Positions 27,654 to 37,943 of a DNA stretch of 64,000 nt are shown in pieces. This DNA is from CAVSUZ01 sp963795415. GTDB taxonomy: Bacteria; Pseudomonadota; Alphaproteobacteria; Acetobacterales; Acetobacteraceae. The translations under genes and the position numbers were made by a program. A model generated the notes under the pieces. That model did no database searches. It saw only the letters and a list, made by a program, of their open reading frames with translations, and had not been told where the DNA came from. The stretch spans positions 1,674,001 through 1,738,000 of the forward strand of contig CAWCHQ010000003.1 of the NCBI GenBank assembly GCA_963795415.1, read 5' to 3'. Position 1 is the stretch's first letter, and each line of letters opens with the position of its first letter.

Positions 27654-28685
27654 GTGGACGGAACCACCCCGCCGCAGATGCCCGAGGCGCTGCGTGGTCT
27701 TCTCGATCGAATCAACCAGACCAGCGTGGAGCCAGGAGGGGGCGGGCCGACGATGCGAGCGCCGCTGCATGCGCCTGTCGCGCTGCCGGAGGGCGCGCAG
27801 TTCCTGGCAGGCAGCTTCAGCGGCGAGGCGGGCAGCCGTCCGTATAAGCTCTATATCCCCAGCACCTATCGTGGGAGTGCCGTCCCACTGGTGGTCATGC
27901 TACACGGCTGCACCCAGTCGCCGGACGACTTTGCCACAGGCACGCGCATGAACGCGCTCGCTGAGGAGCAGACCTGCCTTGTCCTTTATCCTGCACAGAC
28001 CGCCGCCGCCAATCCCCAGAAGTGCTGGAACTGGTTCAGCCCGGGCGACCAGCAACGCGGGCAAGGCGAACCCGCGCTGATCGCCGGCATCACGCGCCAG
28101 ATCATGCGCGACTACACGGTGGATCCGCAGCGGGTCTATGTTGCCGGGCTTTCCGCCGGCGGGGCGGCGGCGGCCATCATGGGGGCGACCTACCCCGATC
28201 TCTACGCCGCGGTCGGAGTGCACTCCGGTCTGGCATGCGGCGCCGCCAGCGATCTCCCCTCCGCTCTTGCCGCCATGCGCCACGGCGAAGCCGCAGTCTC
28301 ACGCCGGTCCGGCAGCGGGTCGGGGGTGACGGGAGGCCGGCAACCCCCGACCATCGTGTTCCATGCCGACCAGGACCATACTGTGCATTCCTGCAACGGC
28401 GAGCAGGTTATCAGTCAGGCCCGCGCGGGCGCCGACCTGCGGACCGAGGTGCAGCGCGGCCAAGTGGCCGGTGGACACGCCTACACCCGCACCCTCTACA
28501 CCGATGCGAGCGGGCAGGCATTGCTCGAGCAATGGATCGTCCACGGAGGGGGTCACGCCTGGTCCGACGGCAGCCCCGCCGGATCCTACACTGATCCGCG
28601 CGGACCGGATGCCACGCGGGAAATGCTCCGCTTCTTCCTTGAACACCCGCGTCCCGCAAGCACGGATGGGTCATTGCGAACCTGA
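27654..28685 (+). CDS. PHB depolymerase-family esterase, catalytic domain
   Basis: An alpha/beta hydrolase of the extracellular short-chain polyhydroxyalkanoate depolymerase type. YKLYIPSTYRGSAVPLVVML leads to the oxyanion motif HGCTQSPDDFATGTRMN; the lipase box GLSAGGAAAAIMG holds the nucleophilic serine. HADQDHTVHSCNGEQVI probably supplies the Asp and GGGHAWSDG the histidine. No signal peptide is evident before the domain, and many relatives are intracellular or unproven esterases. As written translation could restart at GTG 27654 or ATG 27678. The missing leader is in the preceding entry. Confidence 0.8.
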   Translation: MDGTTPPQMPEALRGLLDRINQTSVEPGGGGPTMRAPLHAPVALPEGAQFLAGSFSGEAGSRPYKLYIPSTYRGSAVPLVVMLHGCTQSPDDFATGTRMNALAEEQTCLVLYPAQTAAANPQKCWNWFSPGDQQRGQGEPALIAGITRQIMRDYTVDPQRVYVAGLSAGGAAAAIMGATYPDLYAAVGVHSGLACGAASDLPSALAAMRHGEAAVSRRSGSGSGVTGGRQPPTIVFHADQDHTVHSCNGEQVISQARAGADLRTEVQRGQVAGGHAYTRTLYTDASGQALLEQWIVHGGGHAWSDGSPAGSYTDPRGPDATREMLRFFLEHPRPASTDGSLRT

Positions 28686-29089
28686 GCAAGACCGCGGCGC
28701 AACCGGCGCTGGGGTCATCAAACCGTCCGCAGTTGCTGACATAGACGATGTTGAGGTGCAGATTTCGGCGATTGTTGAGTACCGGTTTCCGTGTTCACAA
28801 TCGCCGGAGAACCATCAGGGTGAGGGCATTGGACTGGAAGGTCTGATCGGCGTTCGAGACCGACAGTGGTGGACTGCTCAATGTCCAACCCACTACCGTC
28901 GTGGCCATTTACGATGGGCAGGTCGCCGTGAAGATTTCGACCACCGCTGGGAGGAATGCATACTTTTCGTGGATACGATCGTGCGGAAAGCGGCACCCGT
29001 AACGTCCGAACCGGAGGCTGAGTGACAGGGGAGCAGACGCGCAATGCCATCCTGGCTGCGAGCGATAGCGAACTGCAGCGGACGGCGCC
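28686..29089. other. Stretch without a recognisable gene
   Basis: About 400 bases between the esterase and the next small frame. Open frames exist on both strands but none shows a family motif, ribosome site or credible start. It is probably decayed coding sequence. Confidence 0.5.
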
Positions 29090-29341
29090 TTGCTGCCTGA
29101 GCACTCCGGAGAACTTCATGGCCTGAACAAGCAGATCGACGACTTGCGCAATCAACTCGGGAAGGTCGAGGCCCGGGCGAAAGCCGCCGAACAAGAAGCT
29201 CACTGGGCACATGAGGAGGTGCTCCGGCTTCGCGACCAGGTGGTCGCCGCCGAGCGGGACCACCAGGATCTGAAGACCGCGCGGGCACGGCTGGCGCGAA
29301 TCAAGCGGCATGGCCTGGTGAACCGCCTTCTAAACCGGTAA
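29090..29341 (+). CDS. Hypothetical coiled-coil fragment
   Basis: An 83-residue frame with only a TTG start, composed almost entirely of a heptad-like helix (KQIDDLRNQLGKVEARAKAA and LRLRDQVVAAERDHQDLKTA) and a basic end, RIKRHGLVNRLLNR. Basic coiled-coil tails like this are found at the C termini of some glycosyltransferases or methyltransferases, so it may be the tail of a lost larger gene. No function is assigned. Confidence 0.35.
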   Translation: MLPEHSGELHGLNKQIDDLRNQLGKVEARAKAAEQEAHWAHEEVLRLRDQVVAAERDHQDLKTARARLARIKRHGLVNRLLNR

Positions 29342-29366
29342 CGGCACGGTGTCCGGTCAGAGGCCT

Positions 29367-29751
29367 CTACATTGCCAGGGCTGCGTCTTCCCAAGCGCCA
29401 CGGACAAAATTGATAACCTCAAACGCTCCCGCATCCGCCCAGAGAAGGCGCAGCACGTTCGCGCCGCTATGCCGGACATCCAACCCATACGGCAGGTCCG
29501 GCCGCGTGTGCTGACGCTCGAGGGCGCGGCGGTATCCAGGAGAGGCGGCCTCTGTCGGCGCGAGCGCGTTGAACGGTGTCCAGTGCATAAAACGCCAAGG
29601 GCTGTGCTCGAGTACCGAGGAGCCGGAGCGAACCGTCCTTGTGCTCGAGATCCTCAAGGATCCCTTGCTTGCGCACGATCGGTAGTAGGTGATCGCGAAG
29701 AGCCAGAGCCTTGGCATCACCGTGCATCGAAACTTTCAAGATCAACTTTAC
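29367..29751 (-). pseudogene. Unrecognised protein spread over two frames
   Basis: Two overlapping minus-strand frames look like one protein broken by a frameshift near 29610. The first reads VKLILKVSMHGDAKALALRD, then LPIVRKQGILEDLEHKDGSL. The second continues with SPWRFMHWTPFNALAPTEAA, DLPYGLDVRHSG and ADAGAFEVINFVRGAW up to the stop at 29367. Aromatic-rich, non-repetitive composition argues for a real protein of about 125 residues. I do not recognise the family. Confidence 0.35.
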
Positions 29752-30089
29752 CTCCGGCCAACGGCGTGAGACCGGGTGACGTGGGTGCGAAGCAAGATCA
29801 GGATCAGGCCCTGGCTGGAAAGCCCAACCGCCTCGCCAATATGGGGCGCCGACGGCGAAAAAGCAGGGGTTAAATAGCCGATGGCGCTGCCAGCGGGGTT
29901 CACTTCGACCTGCACGCGGGTGTGACGTTCCGAAGTCAAGCTGACCGCTGCCCCACCCATCACCGGCCGGACCGCTTGTATTTCGGCGTGCAATCTTGGC
30001 TCTTCGCGGCTTTTGGTGCAACCGGATGCTGCTGCGGTGAGGAGAACCCCATATGAAGTGAGTTCCTTTCTCCCTTATCCCGTGTTGAG
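29752..30089. other. Stretch without a recognisable gene
   Basis: About 340 bases before the ISL3 remnant. I see no convincing coding sequence, RNA structure or terminal repeat here. Confidence 0.4.
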
Positions 30090-31444
30090 TTGCTCCGTCG
30101 TCTTTTGCCTTTGATCCCGGCGGGCCTGCTGGTCCAGCAGGGCCTTCCCGAAGCTGACCGCATCGTTATCCTCTCCCGACCAACCGCCTCGACCTCTGCC
30201 TGTCCAGGCTGCGAGAGAGCATCGGCGCGGGTGCATAGCCACTATCAGCGTGACCTGGCCGATTTGCCGTGGCACGGCCGCGTCGTTGTGCTGCGCGTCC
30301 GGGTACGGCGGTTCCGCTGTGCGACACCTGGATGTCCACGTCTGGTCTTCACCGAACGCTTGCCCGAGGTTGTCGCGCCGCGGGCGCGCCGAACGGTGCG
30401 GCTGGCGGACATCCAGCACCATATTGCCCTCGCCCTGGGCGGCGAGGCGGGCTCACGCCTGGCGCACCGGCTGAGCATGCCGCTCGCCGCCATGACGCTG
30501 CTTGACACGCTCCGCCAGCGGGCGGCGGCAACACCATCCCAGGCGCCGCGCGTGCTCGGCGTTGACGAATGGGCGGAGCGGCCGAAGGTTCTGCCAGCCC
30601 GGAGGGCTGGTGGAATGGCCGCGGAGGGGTGGCGTCGTGGCCACCGCTACGGGACCATTCTTGTTGACCTCGAGCAGCGCCGCGTGGTCGATCTCCTGCC
30701 GGACTGCCGCGCCGATACGCTTGTTGCCTGGCTCAGAAGCCATCCGGGGCCGAGGTGATCAGTCGGGACCGCAGTAGCGCCTATGCCGACGCCGCACGCC
30801 GTGCCGCGCCTGAGACGATCCAGGTGACCGACCGCTGGCACCTGCTTGAGAATTGCAGCCGCGCGTTGCTTGAGGTGGTGCAACGCCGCCGCGCTGACGT
30901 GCGCGCGGCAGTGCAACCGATTGCGACCGAAATGGGCCCAATTCACGAACCGCCGCCGATGACCAGCGCCGAGCGGCGGCGCTGGTCACGATGGCGCCGC
31001 AAATGTGAGATCTACGACGAGGCTGCCCGCCTGAACAAAGAGGGCATGTCGATCAAGGCCATCGTGCGCACGCTCGGCGTCGGCCGCAACACCGTCAGGC
31101 GCTGGCTCCGGGGCGCCGCGCCGGATCTCTTCCAACCGCGCCGAAGCATACTCCAGCCTTACCATGCCTTTCTCGAGCGGCGTTGGGCCGAGGGCTGCCA
31201 TAACGGCGCACAGCTCTGGCGCGAAATGTGCAACGCGGGGTTTCGGGGCGGACTGCGCGTTGTGAGCGAGTGGGCGGCTCGGCAGCGTCTTGCGGAACGT
31301 CCGGGCCAATCCATGTCGCCCTTCGCGGCACCATCGCTGCGGCGTGTTGCACGGTTGCTCGCGGCGGAACCTGCTGCGCTGGCGACAGAAGAGCGTCGTT
31401 CAGCGGTTCGTGGCGGTAGCGGCACACAAAGCCGAAAAACGTAA
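30090..31444 (+). pseudogene. ISL3-family transposase, frameshifted
   Basis: The N-terminal frame has the ISL3 zinc finger (ACPGCERASARVHSHYQR), the DLPWHGRVVVLRVRVRRFRC block and LGVDEWAERP. At ~30746 one G seems missing: HPG should run into AEVISRDRSSAYADAARRAA, the classic ISL3 motif, found in the next frame. That frame continues through VTDRWHLLENCSRALLE and a helix-turn-helix, then degenerates. About 20 extra residues sit between DEWA and GHRYGTILVDLE. They include a perfect 7-bp-stem palindrome at 30594-30610 (CCAGCCC/GGGCTGG). The copy is truncated and probably inactive. Confidence 0.8.
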
Positions 31445-31512
31445 GCCATTTAGGACCTTGCGCTCATCCACCGGCCTCGTGCTGCACCAAAAATGCGGGA
31501 GAGCCTGGGACG

Positions 31513-31562
31513 GGTGGCCGACATCAGGCCGGAATCACCGGCCGACTTTAGAGGAATTCGCA
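31513..31562. repeat. Solo right end of an IS21-type element
   Basis: This ~50-bp stretch is nearly identical to 59692-59742, the right terminus of the intact IS21-type element at 57116-59742, both sharing GGTGGCCGACATCAGGCCGG. It ends with the same CA terminus and abuts the IS110 remnant. The rest of the element is gone. Confidence 0.75.
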
Positions 31563-31819
31563 GGCTGGGATCTGCCCGGCCAACCACGAGAGTGCAGGCA
31601 AACAGAAGCAGCGCGGCACCCGTAAGGGCAACCCACACCTCAAGGCCATGCTGGTTGCGACGGCCATCTGCCTCCCGGACCAAGAACAGCTATTTGCGCT
31701 ACAAGTTTCATCGGCTGCGGGCACGCATGGGCGCGAAGAAGGCCACCATGGCGGTCGGCCACAAGATCCTGATCGCTGCTTTCCATATGCTGCAGCGCTC
31801 CGTCGCCTTCGCCGATTGA
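31563..31819 (+). pseudogene. IS110-family transposase, C-terminal remnant
   Basis: Decayed coding for the IS116/IS110/IS902 C-terminal domain. A frame reading GKQKQRGTRKGNPHLKAML is followed, after a frame change, by TKNSYLRYKFHRLRARMGAK and AVGHKILIAAFHMLQ, which are family hallmarks. The N-terminal DEDD half is missing. An IS21-type end lies directly upstream, suggesting insertion followed by deletion. Confidence 0.72.
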
Positions 31820-31873
31820 ACAAAGGCGCGTTCTGTGAAGCCATAGCTGTTGCACACAGCTTCGCGATCACTG

Positions 31874-32026
31874 GGCCAGGATCTGAATCTCGAGGACATC
31901 GTCGAGCGGCACGCGGACACGCCGCGGATCCGGCTGCCGCTACAGTGCCCGTGCGGGTCGCAGGAGTTCAGGGGCGTGGTGTCGGGGAGAGAGCCGGAGC
32001 GGTGGCGCTTGGAGGCGCCACCGTGA
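31874..32026 (+). pseudogene. Zinc-ribbon-like gene fragment
   Basis: A 50-codon open stretch ending at TGA 32024-32026: DLNLEDIVERHADTPRIRLP, then CPCGSQEFRGVVSGREPERW. It has the look of the C-terminal tail of a small conserved protein with a CxC pair. The 5' part is not found; upstream sequence belongs to the IS110 remnant. Confidence 0.35.
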
Positions 32027-32344
32027 TCTCTCCCTCGTCAGGCTGCGTTCGCGCTGTGTAGCGATCTATCCGCACCCATCCAGCCCGGCCGAACGCGGAC
32101 AAGCACTGCCACAACCGGCCGAGTCAAGCCATGGCGATGACCCCTCGTGGCCGCTGGACTGCGTCATTGCGCTCTGGGTGCAATACCGCTGGCCGCTGGA
32201 CCCTGCCGCAGGGCGCTCTGGCGTCACCGAGGCGAGTGACATCGGGGACCGGGCGTCGATTTGCAAGAAGGTTGAGCCTGAATCCGGCAGTTGGGTTGTC
32301 GCGCTTCGGCCGGTTTTGGCGGGAGAACAACCCACAGTAATTGG
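32027..32344. other. Stretch without a recognisable gene
   Basis: About 320 bases between the zinc-ribbon fragment and the IS1380 remnant. The last part (from ~32290) may include the terminal region of the IS1380 element, but no inverted repeat could be paired with certainty. Confidence 0.4.
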
Positions 32345-33490
32345 TCAGGCCGGGTTCAGCCGAAGTGGCGGGTCCAGTTGCCGGCCCTTGAGGAAGTGAC
32401 GGAACGCCTCACTGAGGACGCGATACCATCGTTGGAGCGGATCCAACTGCTCCGCACCGTTTCGCAAGTCAGCCAGGAAGCGAGCAATCCTGACATAAGC
32501 CCGGCGCGCCCTGTGTTGGCTGACGTGCGTGCTGCTGATGATCAGCTTCACCTGGCCGGCATGCTGGCCCGTCGGGCAACGGCGCTCAGCAACAGCGGCC
32601 GGGTGGTGATCGCCTCGCGGTGGTGATCCGGATCGGCCAGCCGGACGAACAGGCCCACCAGTTGTAGATCAGCGCCACCACTCCGGCGAGCAGCCGACAG
32701 CGCTTCAGATCCTCCGTGGTAAAGCCGCCCCAGCCCCATTGGTTCTTCCGTTCATCAAAGGCATTTTCACAGTCTGCGCGATCGCGATACAGTTAGCCGA
32801 GTGTCAGGATCTCGCTCGCAAGCGACGTCACCAAGGCGGCGTATTACCAAACCTCGCCGTTGCGATCGATCTCCGCAAAGCTCGACCACTTCTGCGCAGG
32901 CTGCGCCTTCTCGGCAATCGCGAGATCGTCGCGCAGCTTGCGGCGCAGCAGGATGATCCGACGCTGGCGGCTCCAGCCCATCAGGCGCAGCTCCGTTTTC
33001 TTACCCTCCCAGCCCTGCCTGGCATCGGTCCAGCCCGCTTCACGCATTGCCCGTCCCAAGGCACCGTGGACGTTTTTTAGTCAGGCACAGGCGGAACAGA
33101 TACGGCAAGCCGCGCTGCTCCGCCCCGGCCATCACCGGCTCGATGCCCCAGGACTTGTCGCCGCGCAGCAGGCTGGGCCAACGAGCGCGGCCGAGATGAT
33201 CCAGCAACTCCCATAAGTCCTCCGTCGCATGCGCCGCGTTGTGCTCGTTGCCAGGCGGCACATCCACCCGCAGCACCAGCCGCAGGTTGGATAAGATGTA
33301 GGTGTGTTAGCTGTGCGACGGCCGGCCAGGTTTGTGTGGGTTGTAACCAACCGCTGTATCTTCCTGGTGTCCGTAGAGCGGCTTCGCCGCGGTGTCGATG
33401 TCCAGCACCCAGGGCTCGCTCAGCAAAGGCGCCGTGCAATGGTCCAGATGAGGCTGCAGCCAGCTCAAACCGGCGGTCTTAGGACCATCT
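32345..33490 (-). pseudogene. IS1380-family transposase, heavily frameshifted
   Basis: Read in the minus direction through several frames the family order is complete. WVLDIDTAAKPLYGHQEDTA and GYNPHKPGRPSHS come first. LRGDKSWGIEPVMAGAEQRG, GWSRQRRIILLRRKLRDDLA and FAEIDRNGEV follow. Near the end are NQWGWGGFTTEDLKRCRL, YNWWA and finally FRHFLKGRQLDPPLRL. At least four frame interruptions separate these blocks, so the copy is dead. Confidence 0.8.
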
Positions 33491-33620
33491 CGCCTCGGGC
33501 GCCCACGCGCCGACCTCGCCCTGCCGATAGTAAAAAGGCGGGTCGGAAAACCTTATTGGAACAATCTAGATCCGCACCGAACTCAGGCGACCTCGCGGGC
33601 AAATCGCGCCGCCTGCATCA

Positions 33621-35054
33621 CTAGCGTCCGCGGCTCCGCCTCCGCCGGGCCAGCCAGTTCGGCCAGCACGCCCGAGAGAGCATCCAGCCTCCGCTCGGGG
33701 CGGGTCGGCTCGACCTCGACCCGGATCCGTCTAGAGGCGGGGGAGTAGAGCACCCTCGTCCCCCGACCAGGATCCGGAAGCGGCCGGCGCTCGCCATCAG
33801 CCAGCCGAGACCGCGCTCGTCCGCCAACTGTCGGGTCCGCAGCATCTCCACCTTCGCCCAGAGTCCGCGTAACCGTTCCGGTGAACGGCGGGGAGCGCGG
33901 GACAGGCGCATCTGCGGTGGCCGGACCAGGTAACCGAGCGCCTTCAGCACGGTCAGGAAGGCGGCGGTGCCGTGGCGCTCGACCCCATCCAGCCGATGTA
34001 GCTTCCCGTCGACCGTGATCTGCCCGCTGCGGTCCAGTTTCACCGTGCCGACCACCAAGCTGCCGTCCTCGTCTGACGTGAGGCTTTCGTTTCCGTCATA
34101 CGGTGGCGAGGTAACGATGCACCGGGGTCCGGCAGCTAAAAACGCGGCGACAGACAGCGGACCCAACACAACAGAGACCAGCGCCAACAGGGCGGCCTTC
34201 TGCACGGCCCAAAGGGACGGGATGGAAGCCGCATCGAGCAGGTCCTCAGGGGGAAGTCTCCAGGAAATCCTGGCTGACGTCGTCACATATCAAAGCGAGG
34301 ATGAGGTGGGCGTAGATCCAACTTCGCGATCCCCGCTCGCTCCGCGCTGGCAGCTTATCGATACGTCGTCCGGCCTGGTCAGCCGCAACGCGTTCCAGCC
34401 GACGCGCGCAATGAAATCAGCCTCGCCGCTGCCGCTGGCCAGAAAGCGGCGAAACGCCGGCCCGCGGGCGTAATCGCGATCGCCGAACCGAATTTCGCCC
34501 GCCAGCGGCGCCCCGCCCGCCAGCGGCGCCCCGCGCACCAGCGCCCCGGCATCACGCTTGTCGGTGACGTCGAGATGCGAGAACCCGCCGCCGCCAAGGT
34601 CGAACACCCCATGGACACGCCACGTTGTTTCCGCGGCGCCGGGCTGGATGAGGCTGGTGCCATCGGCGAGCCGCAATGTCCGGCCCCAACGCAGATTGGC
34701 GCCGGGCGCCTTGGCCGCCAGCAACTGTTCGGCCAGCGCCGTCAGAAAACCCACGGCCTCATCCAGCCGATATTTGACGCCGGGATCGCTGAGGTCGGCG
34801 ATCCCCAACAGGGACGCCCAGGCTGCGGTCTGGCGCAACGAAAACCCGCCAGGTCCGCAGGCCAGAGCGATCCGCAACAGGCTCGCCCCACCATCAAGCG
34901 CACGTTCGCGCTGGATCGCTTTGGTGTCCCGCGCGAGCGTATCGAGGGCGACGCCGGCCGGAAGCCGCTTCGATAGGTCAGGGAACTGGTCCGTCAGGAC
35001 CGATGCCACGTCTTGCATCCGCCCCTGGAACCAAGCCGATCCGCGTCGGGCCAA
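33621..35054 (-). pseudogene. IS4-family transposase remnant with unexplained tail
   Basis: The first frame (35054 to 34290) starts with an IS4-type N terminus: LRLADGTSLIQPGAAETTWR, VHGVFDLGGGGFSHLDVTDK and GEIRFGDRDYARGPAFRRFL. A direct tandem duplication gives GAPLAGGAPLAGE (34501-34538). After frame changes, IYAHLILALICDDVSQDFLE and SLWAVQKAALLALVSVVLGP match the IS4 C terminus. The remaining ~500 bases (34150 to 33621, with GTVKLDRSGQITVDGKLHRL) are open but not recognised and may be another gene's debris. Confidence 0.7.
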
Positions 35055-37943
35055 GCGTTATTTTAGCGCCTATGAGAGGGAGCACTCTCCTATGCCAGTT
35101 GCCTCCCCAGCACCACCGACGGATCCGTGCACCACGCTTCTGCACGGTCCGCGTTGGCCAATCGTACATTCGTGGGAGGCCCGTTGGCGCACTCACCCCT
35201 TTTGCTGCGCAAGCAATTGTGGCATGCTGGTCTTAGGAGAAATCACTTTCCGTAACCGACTTATGTCGAAGAGCCACCAGTAACTGGGGTGAGCCGACAC
35301 TCAAGGACGCGCCGCCCCGGAATTCGGAGTGCCCCGTGGAGATAGGCCACCGCGATCCCGAACGGCGACAGTTGACCACGCTGTTTTGCGACATGGTCGA
35401 CTCAACCGCGCTGGCATCTCGCCTCGATCCCGAGGATCTTCGCGAGGTCATGCAGGCTTATCTGGATGGCTGTGCCGCGATTATTGCCGCCTTTGGCGGC
35501 CACGTGGCCTGCTACATGGGCGACGGCGTGCTGGGCTTTTTCGGCTACCCGCAAGCCCTGGAGGATGCGGCGGAGCGCGCCATGCATGCCGGGTTTGACC
35601 TGCTCGCTATGGCGTGCGAACGTGGTGCCCGCACCGGCCTCAAGCTACAGGCGAGGGTCGGGGTGGCTACCGGCTTGGTTGCGGTTGGCGACAGGGCCCA
35701 CCCCGACTTCGCCTATGGTGACACTCTGCCCCTCGTAGCCCGCCTGAAAAGCTTGGCGGAGCCCGACACGATGATCATCGCCGAAGGCACGCGTCGTCTG
35801 ATCGGGAACTTGTTCGATTTGCGTGACCTCGGCCTCCAGCCGGTCAAAGGCTTCGGCCCAGTCCGGGTATGGCGCGCGCTAGGCCCAGCACGGATCGAGA
35901 GCCGCTTCACGGCAACGCGCGTGGCCTCTGAACGCACGATTATTGGCCGCACGCAGGAACTAGACCTGCTGCTAGATCGCTGGCGGGCGGCTTGCGCCGG
36001 GCACGCGCAGGCGGTGTTGATCGCCGGCGAGGCCGGTATCGGCAAATCCTGTCTGGTCGCGGCCTTGGCGCGGCGGATTGAAGCGGTTCGGCATACCACG
36101 CTGCGCCTCAACGGCTCGCCTCTGCACGCCGATACCCCGCTGCATCCATTCCTCGCGATGCCGGAGCAAGCACCGGGTGGCGAAGACCTCGCCAGCATTA
36201 TCTCAGCGTTCGCGCGTTTCGCGGGCCCCGTCCGCGACAACACACTGGCTCTTTCCGCCAACGCGGCTAGATGGCGCGTGCTCAATGAGCTACTGCAAAA
36301 ACTCGCCGGTTTGGCTCGTGAAGCACCTCTGCTGGTGCTTGTCGAGGACGCGCACTGGATTGATCCGACAACCCAGGATCTGACCGGGCGCTGGATCCAT
36401 CGGGGCACCAGCACGCGAGCCCTCACGCTGGTCACATCCAGGCCGGAGTTCAAGCCGCCGTGGGATGAACCGCCGCACGTGCTCAAGATCGCACTCGGAG
36501 GAATGGCGCTTCACGAGGCACGCGCGCTGACAGCCCGCATCACAGGCGGCACCGAACTTTTGGACGAGGTCGTGGCCGCAATCCTCACCAAGACCGACGG
36601 CGTGCCGCTGTTCATAGAGGAGTTGACCAGGGGCCTCCTGGAATTGGGGCAGCTTCGCGAGGAAAATGGCCGTCTGGTCCCGGCAAACTCGCTGCCCGCG
36701 CTCGCCCTCCCTAGTACGCTACAGGACTCGCTGCTCGCCCGCCTCGACCGGCTCGACTGGGTGAAGGAGGTGGCGCAGATCGCGGCTGGGATCGGGCGTG
36801 ACTTCTCCCGCCGGCTGCTCGCCCTGGTCTGTCTGCTCGCACCCGCCGCGCTTGACACGGCGCTGGAGCAGCTCGTTGCCGCCGGCATCGTGCGTCAGAC
36901 TAGCAAGCCCCCGACAGCGCCTATCAGTTCAAGCATGCCCTGTTGGCCGAGGCCGCTTATGGCGCCCTGCTGCGCAGCCGCAAGCGGGAGCTGCATGGCC
37001 GCATCGCATGCGCCTTGCAGGAGCAGTTCCCGGACCTGCTGGAGTCGCAGCCGGAACAGCTCGCGCACCACCTGACCGAGGCTGGGCTAAGCGCGCCCGC
37101 CATCGCCTGGTGGGAAAAGGCCGCCCTACTCGCGTTGAGCCGCGGCGCGCACCTGGAAGTGCAGCGCCATCTAAGCCGCGCCATCGCCCTGCTCGACACT
37201 CTGCCGCAGGACCGCGCGCGGGACGAGTGGGAGATGGCGCTGCGCATGGCGCTGCGCCGATCCCTCCTGTTTGCCAGAGGCTACGGTACCAAGGAGGCCG
37301 ACCCGAACTATGACCGGCTTCAATACCTGGGGGAAACGTTGGGCCGGACCGAGGCATTGCTTGGAGTGCTGAATGGCCGCTGCATCCTGTCAACGGTGCG
37401 CTGCAACTTCCCGGCGCTTGTGCAGCACGGAAAGCGGCTGCTCGAGCTCGCGACCGCTCACGAGGATCGGTGCGGCATCGCCGTGGGCCGTTTTCACCTG
37501 GCGGTGGCCAACCTCTATACTGCCCGGCTGGAGCAGGTCGCCACGAATGCAGCGGCGGCCCGCACCGTCTATTCGCCGGATCTCCGCTCCGCCTGCATCC
37601 AGCGCTACAATTTCTGTCCCGACTTGACCGTACGCGGTGTCGAGGCCTTAGTCCTCCAATTCGGCGGGTCGCCTGTGCGAGCGCGCGTGGCGGGTCTTGC
37701 GGCAGCCGGCGAGTCGCGTGCGTTCAGCGATTCCGCGACACATCTCATAGTCCTGCACCGGGTGGTCCTGTCGCGGATTCTGGACGGCGATCTGCTGGCT
37801 GCGGAGGCGCTGGCCGGCGAGCTCGCTGACCAGGCCGAGCGCCTTGCGGTGCGCTCCTGGAGCGAGGTTGCCCCGCTGTTCCTGCGCTGGGTCGAAGCGA
37901 AGCGGCGCGGCCTCGAGCAGCCGCTCGTGAAGGTGGATCCTAG

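Noticed and set aside
34150..34180. TSPPY motif on the minus strand suggesting a DNA methyltransferase
   Set aside because: It lies at the frayed end of an IS4 remnant, without a SAM-binding motif or a methylase-sized frame.
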